Below are positions 10,613-24,200 of a stretch of 64,000 nucleotides of DNA, piece by piece. The number at the start of each line of letters is the position of its first letter. Positions within the stretch are counted from its first letter, which is position 1. The position numbers and the translations under genes are program-made. Under the pieces are notes generated by a model. It searched no databases. It was not told the origin of the DNA and saw only the letters and a list, made by a program, of their open reading frames with translations. The stretch lies in assembly GCA_011316305.1 (NCBI GenBank), contig SAUG01000033.1, positions 215,495-279,494 on the forward strand. The letters are read 5' to 3'. This DNA comes from Rusavskia elegans (taxonomy: Eukaryota; Ascomycota; Lecanoromycetes; Teloschistales; Teloschistaceae).

Positions 10613-12210
10613 ATGGCAACACAACTACCCGACGAATTGTTGTCCTCCCTGAACGAGAGTATCAAATGTAGAGAGCTCCAACATCAGCAAACAGCCTGCC
10701 TCTTGACCGTGAGTCCGCATCTCCCTTGCACATCTAATACTCACGAACCCAACAGTCTGACCTCTTCAGTCCACCGAACTTAGTTCTCCACGGTACAGAA
10801 GCAACAGGCAAAAGCCTTACCATCAATGCATTGCTCTCAGCAATAGAGATCCCTAGCGCCATCATTCGATCGAAAGAATGCATCACAACTCGGCACCTCC
10901 TCGAACGAACCATCACAGGGGTCCAAGAAGCATTGGGAGACATCGCTCCCTCGGTTGATGGGCGATGCGAAAGCATCAGCGCTTTCGTCGTGCAATTGCA
11001 ACGGCTATTGGAAGATCAGAAGAAATTCATCCTCGTCTTCGATAACATCGACCGCCAGCGCGAAGCTGCACCCACCCTCCTACCAGCTCTTGCACGCTTA
11101 GGCGAATTGGTATATTACTACCAACTCTCTCCTCCACAGTCTGCAAGCTGATGATGAACCCAGATCCCAAACCTCTCCACGGTCTTCATAATAACCTTCC
11201 CCCGCCCCCATTTCTTCCACAAACCCGGTATCCCACACATCCATTTCCCAACCTACACCCGCGCCGAACTCCTCACCCTCATCTCCTTATCCCCGCTCCC
11301 TCTCCAACCACCTCCCTCGACATCGCCCCCTCCCAACCTCCCAACCTTCACCCAAGCAGACCTCGACTACCTATGGCCACGCTTCACAACTGCCGTCCAC
11401 GACTCCCTCTCCCAACCAGCCTCCAACACCCTCCCCTCCCTCCGCACCCTCTGCACCCGCCTCTGGCCCCCCTTCATCGCCCCAATCCTCGCAAACCACT
11501 ACTCCCCACGCGAATTCTCAAAACTAATGGTCCGCAACCGTCATCTCTTCCAATCAGAAGACGCCCTCAAAATCTCCATCGTCCCCCCACAACCACAACC
11601 ACACTTAAATCCCGCCTCATCCTCACAACACCAACCCCACCACAAGAATGCACCAACGAAAACATCCCCCCTCCCCCCGCTCCCAACCCACCTCCTCCTA
11701 ACCGCCTACCTCGCCTCGCACACCCTCCCCAAACACGACACCCTCCTCTTCTCCAAATACGCCACCAAACGCAAACGTCGCGCCGGCGGCGGCGGCGGAG
11801 CACCCGTCCCTCGAACGCCCAACAAAAAAACCCACGTCGCAAACACCAACCGCAAGATCTCGCGTATCCAAATGCTCGGGGCGCAAGCATTCCCCTTGGA
11901 ACGAATGCTGGCGATATATTCGGCTTTATTCCGCGACTACGATGATGATGATGATGAGGGCGAGGAGGATTGGAGAGGGAATAAGAGGAAGAGGAAGAAA
12001 GGGAATCAGGGCGGAGAAGCGGAGATATTGATGCAGTTTACCACGTTGGTGGGGATGGGGTTGATTGTGCGTGCTGGTGCTGCAGCGGGAGGAGGAGGCG
12101 ATGTGTTGGAGAATGGAGGGGGGAAATGGAGGGTTAATGTGGGGAGGGAGTATATTCGGCTGGTGGCTCGAAATGTAAGGTTCGATATAGATACCTACCT
12201 TCTCGAATGA
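10613..12210 (+). CDS. ORC5: Origin recognition complex subunit 5
   Basis: There are three exons, 10613-10708, 10756-11109 and 11164-12210, all joined in phase 0; the product is 498 aa. Orc5 is an AAA+-type subunit of the six-part complex that marks replication origins and loads MCM helicase in the nucleus. The N-terminal part has the P-loop LVLHGTEATGKS followed by a Walker B-like FILVFDNIDR. The stretch VFIITFPRPHFF after the second intron and the C-terminal winged-helix part ending VRFDIDTYLLE are typical of fungal Orc5. A Gly-rich and acidic insert lies at about 390-440. The coding strand is strongly C-rich from 11164 to about 11880 and strongly G-rich after about 11930. Confidence 0.9.
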
Positions 12211-12347
12211 ATATCATTTCGTTCAAGTCATCACATACCTTGCATTATCACTGGAAGTCGAGAGTCATTCATGTTGCGTCCATGACTTGAGTTGAAGGGA
12301 ATTCATATCATCGGCAGATAAATGCACCTAACAACGATCATGCCCCC

Positions 12348-13887
12348 TTATAACCCCTTCCTCCTTTTCATCCCCTCAACCCACCCCTCCACCTTCCCCC
12401 TAGGCACAACAAAACACCTCACACCCCCATCCACAACCTCCACCTTGCCCCCGGCAAGCACATCCAACAACCGCATCTTCCTCCCCACCTTCACCATCCC
12501 TCCCTCCTTCGTCTCCATAAATGTCTCCACCCCATCCAAAACATACTCCCCCTCCGCATCCCACCCCACCCCCTCCCCCAAAACCGTAACAAGGATCTCA
12601 GCAAATAAAGCCGTCTCACCTACACCCTTCAAAAAATCACTCTCCCCCACAAGCGGATAAAGCACCAACACAGGCCAAAAAACCTCACTCGTCGGACTCA
12701 GCGGATCGGGCCTCAAACAAACACTCGCGTCTTCCAAATCCGGTTGCTTGCCTGTCCACTTCACTTTGATCCCTCTCGCCGAGATCGCCGCACTCAACGT
12801 TAATTGCTCTTTCCTGCACCTTTCCTCCGCTGTCACTTTCTTTGCTTCTTTTTCCTCGGCTTCTTGTTTCGCGGCTAGGATACGGGAATGGAGGGACTGG
12901 AAGGCGAGATGTTCGGGTGAGGGTTTCATGGCTATGTTTGTGGAGATGAGGGTAGGGGATGTGAGGGCTAGGCCGCGGGCGCAGGTATCGAGTGCAAGGG
13001 TGTGTTTGGAGAGGGCGAGGAGGGCGAGGGTGGAGCGGTAGTGGGCTTTTGTGTTGGTTGGGGAGAGGCGGAGGGTGTGCGATGTGTCGGTGAGGGCGGA
13101 GCGGTAGTTTTCTGGAATTTTCGCATGAGTATAGCACGTTGGGATGTTTGGTGTGGAGGTGGGATAGGAATGGGGAAGGGAAGGATGTACTTAGTTCCAA
13201 ATTACACAGCGCCCGATTGACATAGCACATCTCCTCAATTTTCCTCTCCCTCTCCTTCTCATCCTCCTCCTGCTCTGATCCACGATCACCACCCCCATCG
13301 TTATTCGACTGCGCGCCCTGCTGTCCCGATTGTCTTTTGAGAGCTAGGATCCCCTTGGTATAAAATTCCTTCGCATCCCGCCACCTCTTCTCCCCCACCA
13401 TCTCATTCCCCCTCTCCTTAAACCCCAACGCGACCTCCGCCCTCGTACCTTCATACTGCAGCGCGCGGAGTGCTTCCAATTCGATGTTTTCTTCGGAGGC
13501 TATGGTGCTGGGCTCGTCAGCTAATCAACTCCCGAAAATATCAAAACCGAAGGGCCGGCATAGACATCCATGAGGGCAATGAAGGCAAGTTGAAAGGTGA
13601 TCCGGTGAAGGGAGCGTTGAGAATGAAAGGCAGTTTGTACCTTCACCATCCACACCAGCAGCTTCGTCGAGATTGGTCATGAAGAGAGGTGTCCGTTTCA
13701 TCATCTGGACGATTTCGTCGGCGGTGTGCGAGCGGACGGAGTCCATAGCCGGAGGGAGCGAGGGCGTGGTGGAGGAGGAGGCATCTTGGGCTTTTGGTTT
13801 GGTGGGGATGGGGAAGGGCATTTCGGTGGATGGAGGGAGGGGATTGGAAGAGTTGAAGTCCTCGGGGAGCTCTTGTATTCGAGACAT
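12348..13887 (-). CDS. CNS1: TPR co-chaperone of Hsp90, Cns1/TTC4 type
   Basis: Three exons, 13887-13641, 13499-13191 and 13111-12348, give 439 aa (introns 141 and 79 bp). Cns1 is a cytosolic tetratricopeptide protein that binds the C-termini of Hsp90 and Hsp70 and aids client folding. The N-terminal TPF-type motif (MKRTPLFMTNLDE) and the TPR block (FKERGNEMVGEKRWRDAKEF, CYVNRALCNLELKNY, KAHYRSTLALLALSKHTLAL) are clear. The C-terminal wheel-like domain of the family starts near residue 320 (VFWPVLVLYP). The TPR helix is interrupted by a Gln/Asp/Glu-rich insert at about 135-165. The exon 3 acceptor was chosen to keep the TPR intact. It lies on the same strand as GLT1, 491 bp downstream of that gene's stop. 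Confidence 0.88.
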
Positions 13888-14378
13888 TTTTGGATCACTG
13901 GAGAAGACCTTACGAGTAGTTGAATGAATTGTAGTAGGAGACCTCGGACGAAGTGAGGTGCCTCGGCTTTAACCGGAGATAAATTTCCGTGCAAACACCC
14001 CTGAGATCCATAGGTAGGGATCCAAAGCCGCAGCCAGCTATTGTAATCGCTCTATCAAAGGTCGAGGATTGATATCGTTTTTATTGAACGCTAAGATATG
14101 CTACCAATGCATGTACATACAAGACAGGCCCAAAAGCGACAGTATTCGAAAGCCTCGACCATCTAAGACAAGAAAAGCTCGCAGTGAAGGATATCGTCAG
14201 ACCGGTTCCCAACGCACGTTGCAGATGCAAAACGAGAGTATCGTAGTTGTATCATCGCTGTAGAAATCGTATCGCCCCATGCTTTTGCAATCGCCTTCAC
14301 CCTTGTACAGATCGCGCAATGCCCATGCCATTTATATACCCATGTATATGTATCAACAGAAGAGAAAGCTCGGGATGT
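13888..14378. other. Intergenic: GLT1 3' flank and CNS1 promoter
   Basis: No gene is seen in these 491 bp. Both flanking genes are on the minus strand, so the stretch must contain GLT1 transcript termination and CNS1 initiation signals. I cannot place either precisely. Confidence 0.5.
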
Positions 14379-15411
14379 CTAGGCAGCCCCAGCGATGCCG
14401 ACCGCCTGTGCCTTCATCTCGTCTGGTTTGCCGATGATTTCGTAAGGCGCACGTTGAACGATGCCACCGGTCTTAGGGAGTTGAGTCCCGACTCCCATGA
14501 GGTAGACATCCACGTCGCGAGCGGCTTGACGACCTTCATTAATTCCCCTAGACTAAATTAGCACGGCTCGTCAACAAGAAAGCAGAGATGGGACATACCA
14601 AACGATCAAGCTCTGCCCACGTCTGCAATCTCCAGCAGCAAAAACACCAGGAAGATTAGTATTGTACTTGCCCGGCGGTGTCTTGATGTTCTTGCGTGCG
14701 TCCTTCTCAACATCAGTACCCAGCATACGATCATCAGGACCCAAGAAGCCCATCGACAGCATGACGAGCTGAGCCGGGAAGAATTGCTCGCTGCCTTCGA
14801 CCTTCTTCATGTCCCAACCGCCGGATACGCTCTTGGTCCATTCAACGCGGTGAATGTTGATGCCGCTGACATGGCCCTTGTCGTCGCCAACAAATTCCTC
14901 ACTCATGACGCAGTATTCGCGTGGATCTTTGCCATGATGGGTCTTGACTTCGGTGTGGCCATAGTCCACGCGATAGATCCGTGGCCATTGCGGCCATGGG
15001 TTATCGCGTGCTCGTTCGGGTGGAGGCTGAGGAAGTAGCTCAAAGTTGGTGACAGACTTGGCCCCGTGGCGGACTGATGTCCCGATACAATCGTTGCCGG
15101 TATCTCCACCGCCAATGACAATGACATCTTTATCCTTTGCCGAAATGTATTCGCCGTCAGCGAGCTCCGAGTCAAGAAGCGACTTCGTATTCTTGTGGAG
15201 GAATTGCATCGCGAAATGGATGCCTTCGAGCTCACGATTAGGGATTTTGAGGTCTCGTGCAACAGTGGCTCCAGTCGCAATCACTACAGCATCATTCTCT
15301 TGACGGAGAGATTGCAACGTGATGTCGCTATCAGGCCCAACCTCAACACCGGTGATGAATTTGACACCTTCGTCAGCCATGAAATCCACTCGGCGTTGAA
15401 CAATGGTTTTG

Positions 15412-15446
<35 letters not shown>

Positions 15447-18400
15447 CCCGCCAACCCGGTCAGATCGCTCGTAAACAGTGACAACGTGACCCGCTTTGTT
15501 CAATTGGTCTGCTACACTGAGACCAGCAGGACCAGATCCAACAACAGCCACGGTCTTGCCGGTACGGTGATGCGGAGGATTCGGCACCATCCAGCCCATA
15601 TCAAACCCTCGATCAATGATGGCACACTCAATCGACTTGATACCAACGGGATCTTCATTGATGCCGAGGACACAAGCGCCTTCGCAAGGTGCAGGGCACA
15701 CTCGTCCGGTGAATTCGGGGAAGTTATTGGTCATCAACAGGCGATCCAGTGCGTCTCTCCATTGGTTCTGAAAGACGAGTTCGTTCCATTTGGGAATGAT
15801 ATTGGAGATCGGGCAGCCAGTGTCGGATTGGCAAAAGGGTACACCGCAATCCATACAGCGAGCAGCCTGGTACTTCAACTCGTCTTCATTAAGGCGAGAG
15901 GATAGCTCTTTCCAATCGCGAGTCCGAGTCTGCGGCTTTCTGTACTTCTCGGCACGTCGTTGATACTTCATGAAACCTTTGGTCTTGTCGAGCACGAGCG
16001 CAGACTTTTTCTTTTCGGCCTTCGCGTCCGTGATACTATCTTCCATGTCGAGCATGTCGGTCTTCTTGGCGTGCGCTTCCTTGTCGTGCTCTTGCTTTTT
16101 GGAGTCTTCGTGCAGTTGCCGAACGGGATTGCCTGGTAACAACGGCAATGGGTATTGCTCCTTCTTGGCTTGCTCTGCCTTGGCTGCTTCTTCAGCCATG
16201 ACGCGCTTGTAATCGATAGGTAGGACCTTGACCAGCCGACTCAAGGCGCGATTGAATTCTAGTAGACACCTTGCTGCCAGTTCGGAACCGGTATAGTGGT
16301 GATGATCTTCGATCAATCCTCTGATGAACGCAATCTCTGTTGGATCCTCCAAGCCTGACACCTCGACCATCTCCGTATTAACCTTAGATGCAAAGTCTTG
16401 ATTCAGATCCAGAACATAGGCGATGCCACCTGACATACCAGCCGCAAAGTTTCGACCGGTATTGCCAAGTACAAGGACACGACCACCAGTCATGTATTCG
16501 CATCCGTGGTCGCCAACTCCCTCAACGACAGCTGTAGCACCGGAGTTGCGAACAGCGAATCGTTCAGCAGCCATGCCACGGAAATAGCATGTACCCTGGG
16601 TTGCGCCATACAAGCAGACGTTGCCAATCAGCACGTTCTCTTCAGCTCTGAATAGTGCTGATCGTGGTGGGTAGATGATCAAGCGGCCGCCCGAGAGCCC
16701 CTTCCCAACGTAGTCGTTGGCATCTCCTTCGAGCTCCAGTGTGACGCCGGGCGCGAGGAAAGCACCGAATGACTGACCGGCCGAACCCTTGATGTTGGCG
16801 TGAATGGTGTCCTGTGGAAGACCTGCTTCACCGTATCGCCTGCTGATCTGGTACGATAGGGTTGCGCCCAACGCACGGTCAGTGTTCACAATGTCACATT
16901 CGATGCGGCAGGGGAGACCCTTTTCAAGTGCAAGCTCGGATTCGGCGATCAGCTTGTTGTCGAGGCGAATGTGCAGTCGATGATCTTGCTTCCGCACGTT
17001 GTATGTTGCGACACCAGGCCGAAGATGGTGTGCAGGGGTAAGGATGAGACCCAAGTCAAGGTTCTCGGTCTTGGCTGTACGGAGGTCCTCCCTCATATGC
17101 AGGACTTCGGAATGGCCGACCATCTCGTTGATGGTGCGGAAACCAAGCTTGGCCATGATTGCTCGAAGCTCGTTTGCTATGTAGTAGAAGAAATTGATGA
17201 CATGTTCAGGTGTGCCTTGGAATTTCTTGCGAAGCTCTGGGTCTTGAGTGGCAATACCGACAGGGCAAGTGTTCTGTTGAAACATAGTTAGCATTCGTTC
17301 AGCAGCAGGAACCATAATCTAGAATGCTCGACATGCTGCTTAGGGCCCACAAAACGAGGCTCTTTGACGACTGAAAGTCAATTCCAAGTATGTCGAGGCG
17401 CAAGTCAAGCAGTTGAGGACCGATTCCAAGGAATCGATGTACGAAGTGGAAACGTGTGGGTTGAAGACCTACCAAGTGGCATTTCCTAAAGCAAATGTCA
17501 GAATTAGCAAATCATTCCGATACCAACTCGTAGAGATAGGAATATGGTGAAGTGGTTTTCAGAGAGCGCTTACCTCATCATAATGCAGCCCATAGCAATT
17601 AGAGGTGTCGTCGCGAACCCCCATTCTTCCGCACCAAGCAGGCAGGCGATGGCGACGTCCCTGCCAGTTCGAATCTGCCCATCAGTCTGAACAATGACTC
17701 GGCCTCTCAAATCATTAAGCACGAGGGTCTGATGAGTCTCGGCGAGACCCAACTCCCATGGAAGACCAGCGTACTTGATGCCGGTCCATCGAGAGGCACC
17801 GGTGCCGCCATCATGACCGGATATCAAAATATGATCAGCCTTGGCTTTGGCAACCCCTGACGCGACAATCCCGACTCCAGTCTCGGAAACCAATTTCACA
17901 GAAACTCTGGACCGAGGATTCGAACACTTCAAATCGTAGATCAGCTGCTTCAGGTCTTCGATCGAGTAGATGTCGTGATGTGGAGGTGGTGAGATCAATC
18001 CGACGCCGGGCGTGGAATGCCGAGTCCGTGCAATGGGTCCGGAGACTTTGTGACCTGGCAATTCACCACCTTCTCCAGGCTTTGCGCCTTGAGCCATCTT
18101 GATCTGCAGCTCGTCGGAATCGGCCAAATAGTTTGACGTGACACCGAATCGACCGGAGGCAATCTGCTTGATAGCAGAGCGCATGCTGTCTCCATTCTCC
18201 ATCACCAGGCTTCGCTCTGGATCCTCTCCGCCCTCGCCAGTGTTGGACTTGCCGCCAAGCCGGTTCATTGCCACTGCAAGAGTCGAGTGAGATTCCATAG
18301 AAATTGATCCGTAGGACATGGCACCCGTAACAAAGCGCCGCACGATCTCAGTCCACGGCTCCACCTGCTCGATGGGGACCGGTGTCCTATCATCGAAGCT

Positions 18401-21299
18401 GAAATCAAGCATACCACGGAGCGTGCAATTCTTGATCTGCTCATACTCGGACATTGAATATGCCTCGTATGACTTGTCGTTTTTTGTTCGGACAGCGTCT
18501 TGTATATTGGCAATGCTGGTAGGATCGTTGATATGCGGCTCTCCACCATCTCTCCAGTGGTACTCGCCTGACTCTGCAAGACCGGGAATGCTTACGATGT
18601 CGCGAGATGGGAATCCCTTTTCGTGGAAGGCGAACGCGTCCTGTGCGATGAGCTCGAATGTCATGCCCTTGACACGTGTGGCGGTCCCTGTGAAACAGCG
18701 GTCCACGACGCTATCATCAACGCCAAGTGCCTCGAAGATCTGAGCTCCTTTGTAGCTCTGGAGTGTTGAGATACCCATCTTACTCATGACCTTCAAGATA
18801 CCGCCATCACAGGAATGCTTGTAGTTTTCGATGAGAGCATCGTCTGAAAGCTTCTTTCTGATGAGCTTCTCGCGGTTCATCTTGAGTATACATTCCAATG
18901 CCAGATATGGACAGATAGCATCTGCACCGTAGCCAAGCAGTACGCACATGTGATGCACTTCACGGGCTTCGGCGGTCTCGACGATTATTGCTGCTTGCGA
19001 CCTCCACTTGTTGCGGACCATGTGATGATGAACCATACCCGTTGCTAGAAGGGCAGAAACGGGGACTCGATCGACGGAAGTCGCCCGATCTGACAGTACC
19101 AGCAACTTGTAGTGAGACTCGATGCCTTCAGTCACGGACTGGCAGATACGATCCAACGCGTTCATGTATCCAGCGATACCTTCACTTTTGGGGAAAGTGA
19201 TATCGATGGTTTTGACTGTCCACGTGCGGTACAAGGTCGTAATGCTTGTTAATGCGCTGAAATCCTGTAAAGAAAGCATGGGAGATGGCAACAGCAGGCG
19301 GTGGCACTGAGAGGAATCCAACTCGAGAAGATTACCTTGAGGGCCAACATAGCAGCCCAAGGACATGACGATAGCTTCTCGAATAGGGTCAATTGGCGGG
19401 TTGGTGACTTGGGCGAAGAGTTGGCGGAAATACTCATAGAGCAGTCTCGGCTGCTGGGCAAGACAGGCAAGGGGAGCATCATTGCCCATCGAACCCAGGG
19501 CTTCCTTCGAGTCTGCTGCCATTGGTCCCAACAGCAAACTTACTTGTTCGAAAGAGTACCCGAATGCTTTCAGCATGGGATCAGCTTGGATGCCGACATC
19601 ATTGAGCTCGCACACGGTCTCAAGGCCCTGTTCTATCAACTGCGTTCGAATATCATCAAGACTGATCAGCTCCTTCTGCAACCACGACCGAAAATCCTTC
19701 CGATGGGAGACATTGTGTTTCAGTTCCGCATCGTCGACGATACGCCCAGCCAGCGTATCGACTAAAAGCATCTTCCCCGGCTGCAACCGACCCTTTTGAA
19801 CAACATTCTCGGGATCGAGCTGGATCGTTCCGACCTCAGACGCACATACAATACGATCGTCGGCTGTGACATAGTATCTGCAAGGTCGAAGGCCATTTCT
19901 GTCGAGATTCGCTCCGCAGTATCTCCCGTCGGAGAATGTGAACAGAGCCGGGCCATCCCACGGCTCCATCAAACAAGCCGCCCACTGGTAGTATGCCGTT
20001 TTTTCTGGGTCCATGGCTGCATTGTCTTCCCAGGCTTCGGGTACCATCAGCATGATGGCTTCGGGAAGGGATAGAACTCCGTTGATTGTCAAGAGTTCGA
20101 GGACGTTGTCAAAAGCAGCCGAGTCGGAACCTCCGTCTTCGACGATCGGATAGAGTTGATCGAGCTCCTCTTTGAAGAAATCCGACTGCATGACGCCTTC
20201 TCTTGCCCGCATCCAATTTTTGTTTCCCCGCAATGTGTTGATTTCGCCTGGACTTGATTAATTATTTTCCATTGTCTGCGAGACAGCAAGAGGCTCACCA
20301 TTATGGGCCGCCCATCGAAGCGGTTGCGCGCGGTCCCAGCTGGGAAAGGTATTGGTGGAAAAGCGCGAGTGGACCAAGGCGAAATGCCCTTCGTAGTCCA
20401 CCGATACCAAATCATGGTAGTATTGATATACTTGGACCGGCGACAACTGGCCCTTGTAAACAATGTTTTTATTGCTCAGTGAGCATAGATAGAACCAATT
20501 GTGGAGGCCAATGGTATGGGTGGCGCGCTTCCGCAGGACGTAGAGTTGACGTTCGAATTGTTTCTCATCGAATTTCTCGGGGTCTGTGACATCGGGTTTG
20601 TTGTCCTGGCCATAGGCTGAAGACAGCACGACAAAGGGCTGAAGGATCAACGGCTCTCGGGAAAGTGCAGCTGGCCCTAGCAGGCTCGAGTCTCGGGGAA
20701 CCTCCCGCCACCCAAGCACCCTGAGACCAAGGGACTCGGCGATCTCTTCGAATGTCGTGGTGGAATCTTGGAGGGTCTCGGTGTCGGGCTTGAAAAACAG
20801 ATTGCCTGCCGCGTACTGGCCCAAGGGAGGCAGTTCATAGCCTGTTTCCCTTGCAAAGTTCTTGATGAAGAAGCGATGGGGAATGGATGTCATGACACCG
20901 GCGCCATCTCCATCTCTTGCATCGGAGCCCACCGCACCGCGATGGGTCATGTTACACAGCAAATTCCGAGCTGGGTGCACCAAGGTCAATGGTGTTCAAG
21001 GATCACGGCAGAGCGGGGAACCTTACCATCGCTGATGATCTTGTGGCTGGCCGTGCCCTTGATATGGCTGCGACTCCATCAGTACCCGTGGCGCTCAACA
21101 AGACGGCTGAGAGTGGGCAAGCTCACGCAGCAAAGCCGACACCGCAGGCATCCTTCTCGTACTCGGGATCGTAGAGGCCCTGCTTGAGCGGCAGAGCGCC
21201 GGCCCATGACCGGTTCTCCGGGGTGTTGTTGTACTCGTAGACGTTGGTGGGGTATTCCTCTTCTACTTGTGGTCCATAAATGTCCTCCACGAAACCCAT
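14379..21299 (-). CDS. GLT1: Glutamate synthase [NADH/NADPH], fused large and small subunits (GOGAT)
   Basis: There are seven exons: 21299-21127, 21067-21027, 20970-20299, 20247-17574, 17485-17473, 17273-14599 and 14547-14379; the product is 2138 aa. GOGAT makes two glutamates from glutamine and 2-oxoglutarate, the second half of the GS-GOGAT route. The class II amidotransferase starts at Cys52 (DACGVGF) behind a propeptide that is normally removed. Next come the central and FMN-binding synthase domains. The 3Fe-4S cysteines fall at 1183, 1189 and 1194 (GCIMMRKCHLNTCP). The GXGXG domain covers about 1280-1500. The small-subunit part has a Cys cluster ([17 protein letters not shown], about 1664-1678) and dinucleotide binding ([10 protein letters not shown], about 1770). 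Exon 5 is only 13 nt. The final exon completes [14 protein letters not shown]. All domains look intact. Confidence 0.95.
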
Positions 21300-24200
21300 C
21301 TCACGGACGGGCGGCCGTGGGTGATGTGGAGTTGCAGTAGGCAGTTGTTGCAGCAGTGAATTCGGGTATCAGGACTGCTCTGAGCGAAGATCTGACAGAG
21401 TTGAGGTGGTCGAGGAAGTGGGCAGAGAATAAGAATAAAGATGGGGGAGAAAAGCAAGGGCGATTGCGGGAAAAGTCGCGAGAACCCCACGGTGGCAAAG
21501 GGCGGATCGGAACTTTTTGTCCCAAGGAAGTTGCAACGCTACACGGGCATTGGTGTTGATGGTGTTGTGCAGCTCTGTGCGGATACAGCAGACTTGGCAG
21601 CGTCTGGGGTACTTTCTCTGATGCCCGATTACAACATATCAGGGTGAAAATCACGTTTAGGCCCAGTCGAGCAGTAACACAGGCCGCCAATTGGTCCAAA
21701 GGCTGCCTTATCTATCCAACTAGCGTCGCAGATGACACCTATGCATGCAACCTTAATTCTGGATTATCTCAGTCTAGACAATCACAGACAACCCACCTTG
21801 GACCGACTCCAGAGCCTTCCGAACTCGGCAATCTCCCGTGTGAACACTAAGGCTGCCTACCACGGATATCGGCATGAGTCTTCCCTCCGCAACACTGCAC
21901 CGATTGTGTCGTACGGAGACCTCTTGTCTGTATTCTACGGATACCTGTGTGATGCAGTGAACTTGTGTTTATGCAGCATGTTTCATGCTTGGACCCTTCT
22001 TTCCATTGTGGCGGTGCGGCTATCCTACCCCACATGGCAGTATACACGACTCGCGTGCACGATCCTCAATCATTCAATCATTGACCATTGGGAGCTCTAC
22101 TTGGTTCTTTTTGGTGTGCGTCTGGCCACACCCCTTCATCGGACTCCCGAAAGCTTCGAGGTATAAGCTTCAGATCGACGATGGTGGCCGTTGATCGATC
22201 GACTTTCTACTCCAATGTGGCACACCTTTGGAACACACCCACTTCTGCAACACGCTAGTAACGGCCGCTAATCTAGCTACTCTTGGCATACCTTGCCCTA
22301 TCAAAAATTCAAAATACAAGAGCTTGTAGCAGAGGAAGCTTTATCTATAGTAAAACGTACTATTCGGCTAGCAAGACAGCAAGTGGTAAAGAGATCTTTA
22401 AAATTTAGGGGCAAGATTCTTCTAAGAACGTGAATATACAGAGGGCTTAGCTCAATCCATTAAAGTCCTTGTTGCAGAAGTGGGGTGGCCATATTGGAGT
22501 ACTGACCAATCCACGGTGTTGCATTGTCATCGAGTCTTGGCAATCACGCACAAAGCATGGCGCGTGACTTTTAGCGGCGAGAAGACTCTAGTCGGTTTTC
22601 AAAGTGCTGGTACTGCAGCGAAACAACCAATTGATGTCAAGTCGCAACAGGCAAGTTAAGTCATCTTCTCGCTAAGCTCAGCGTCCTCTGTGCTTCTATC
22701 AAGCTCTCAGTCTTACCCGTGCGGCCAACTTTCTCATCATGCCTCGATCTCCATCACTCGATGTCTCTACTGGATAAGTCAATAATACAAGTCTGCGATC
22801 TTTACTCCCTCTAATATGGCTCCTTTTGGATTCTGTGTAAGGCTAAAAAACGACTTCCTTCCCATCCAGTCTGAGACGGTCTCTTGTAGTAAATATGGTC
22901 AACCGGGCTTGGATCGATAGCAAGATGTCACTGGTTCCCACGCAGATTATCAATCTTCATCCCCGACACAAGAACTGGCTGCTCGCTCGACGAATTTCTT
23001 GCCTCGTACCTTGTGAGGTAATAGGATTGTCGGAGGTGCACAAAACGAAGCGTCTTTGACTGACTGGCTCCTGCTCAAATCCTCCGCTTCTAAGAAGAAA
23101 TCGAGTCGAACCAATCTGGACTAATCTAACTATGTCAACCTGTATCATTCCTAGACTGTTGGCACGAGCCCACAGCTGTTCATTTGCTGGACAATTCAAG
23201 CCAGCAGCGGGCTCCGGTCACGTTGGTTCTTTGACTGCGCACCTCGATCCCTCAGCTTTTGAGCTCTGTCTCGCAGCATCTTCCGCAAGTGGCAAAGATT
23301 TGACGATCAGATAATTGGGTCTAAGAGCCTGAGGTTGACGGATTGTTGTGCAAGGACCGACTGGGTTGCTGCAGTCTTGGGAGTACTGGAGGCGAAACCC
23401 CCAACGAACGGAGACGGACACATGATGAGTTGACGGTGATTCAATCTAGCCACAGGCTAATAGTCGTACGTTGAAGGATGGAGTTGAATGGCGAACGCTC
23501 GCGTCGCGACGTCCAACTTGTCCTTCCTTCTGACCCGTTTGTCAGTACTTTTCCCAGCTACTTTACCACAATCCCGCCTGACTTTGGAGCTGACCCTGGT
23601 AAGCTAGGCAATCGAGGTCTCGGATGCACCACCAAGCTATGGGATGAGACATGCTGTTGCTCCCGAGGAGAATATTGCAGGCATCCTGACTCCGGAATCT
23701 ACCGTAGCCAGTGCTTGCCAATCCACCACAGCTCACCAGGCGACTTTTGAAGGATTGTTTCTAACAGGGAATTCTCTACGTAGTTATGTTAACACAGTGT
23801 CTCTCGCCGACAAGACGCCCCGTATTGGCGCAAATAGGTGTCTCCTGTCTGGGCTATCCGTCGAGAATAGCGAACAAGCCAAACCATAACCATACTGTTC
23901 CGCCCGATTGCAGCCCGCTCTGTTCCAACTTGCGGCTTTAACGACCATTCGCCAACGGACAACGCGCCATATGCGCCGGATGCTATTCTTTCATTGCCGC
24001 CGAGTGGATCTCTTCCATCGTAGTACCTGCAGAGGACGCTCTTATAATCCTTCGAAGCATTCAGCTACTGAGCCTTCACAACTCCGGAGTAACTCACAAC
24101 CTTCGAATCACGAAGTCGAAAATAAGGGCAGAATTGATGTTGTTACCAAGGAAAATCGCCCATCCTCTCGCAAGGCAGACTCGATGCGCAAAAAGCGTTA

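Noticed and set aside
11151..11945. 264-codon Pro/His-rich frame inside ORC5
   Set aside because: It is a shadow produced by C-rich ORC5 coding sequence in another phase.
15195..15905. 236-codon frame antisense to GLT1
   Set aside because: It lies wholly inside conserved GLT1 coding sequence and has no independent support.
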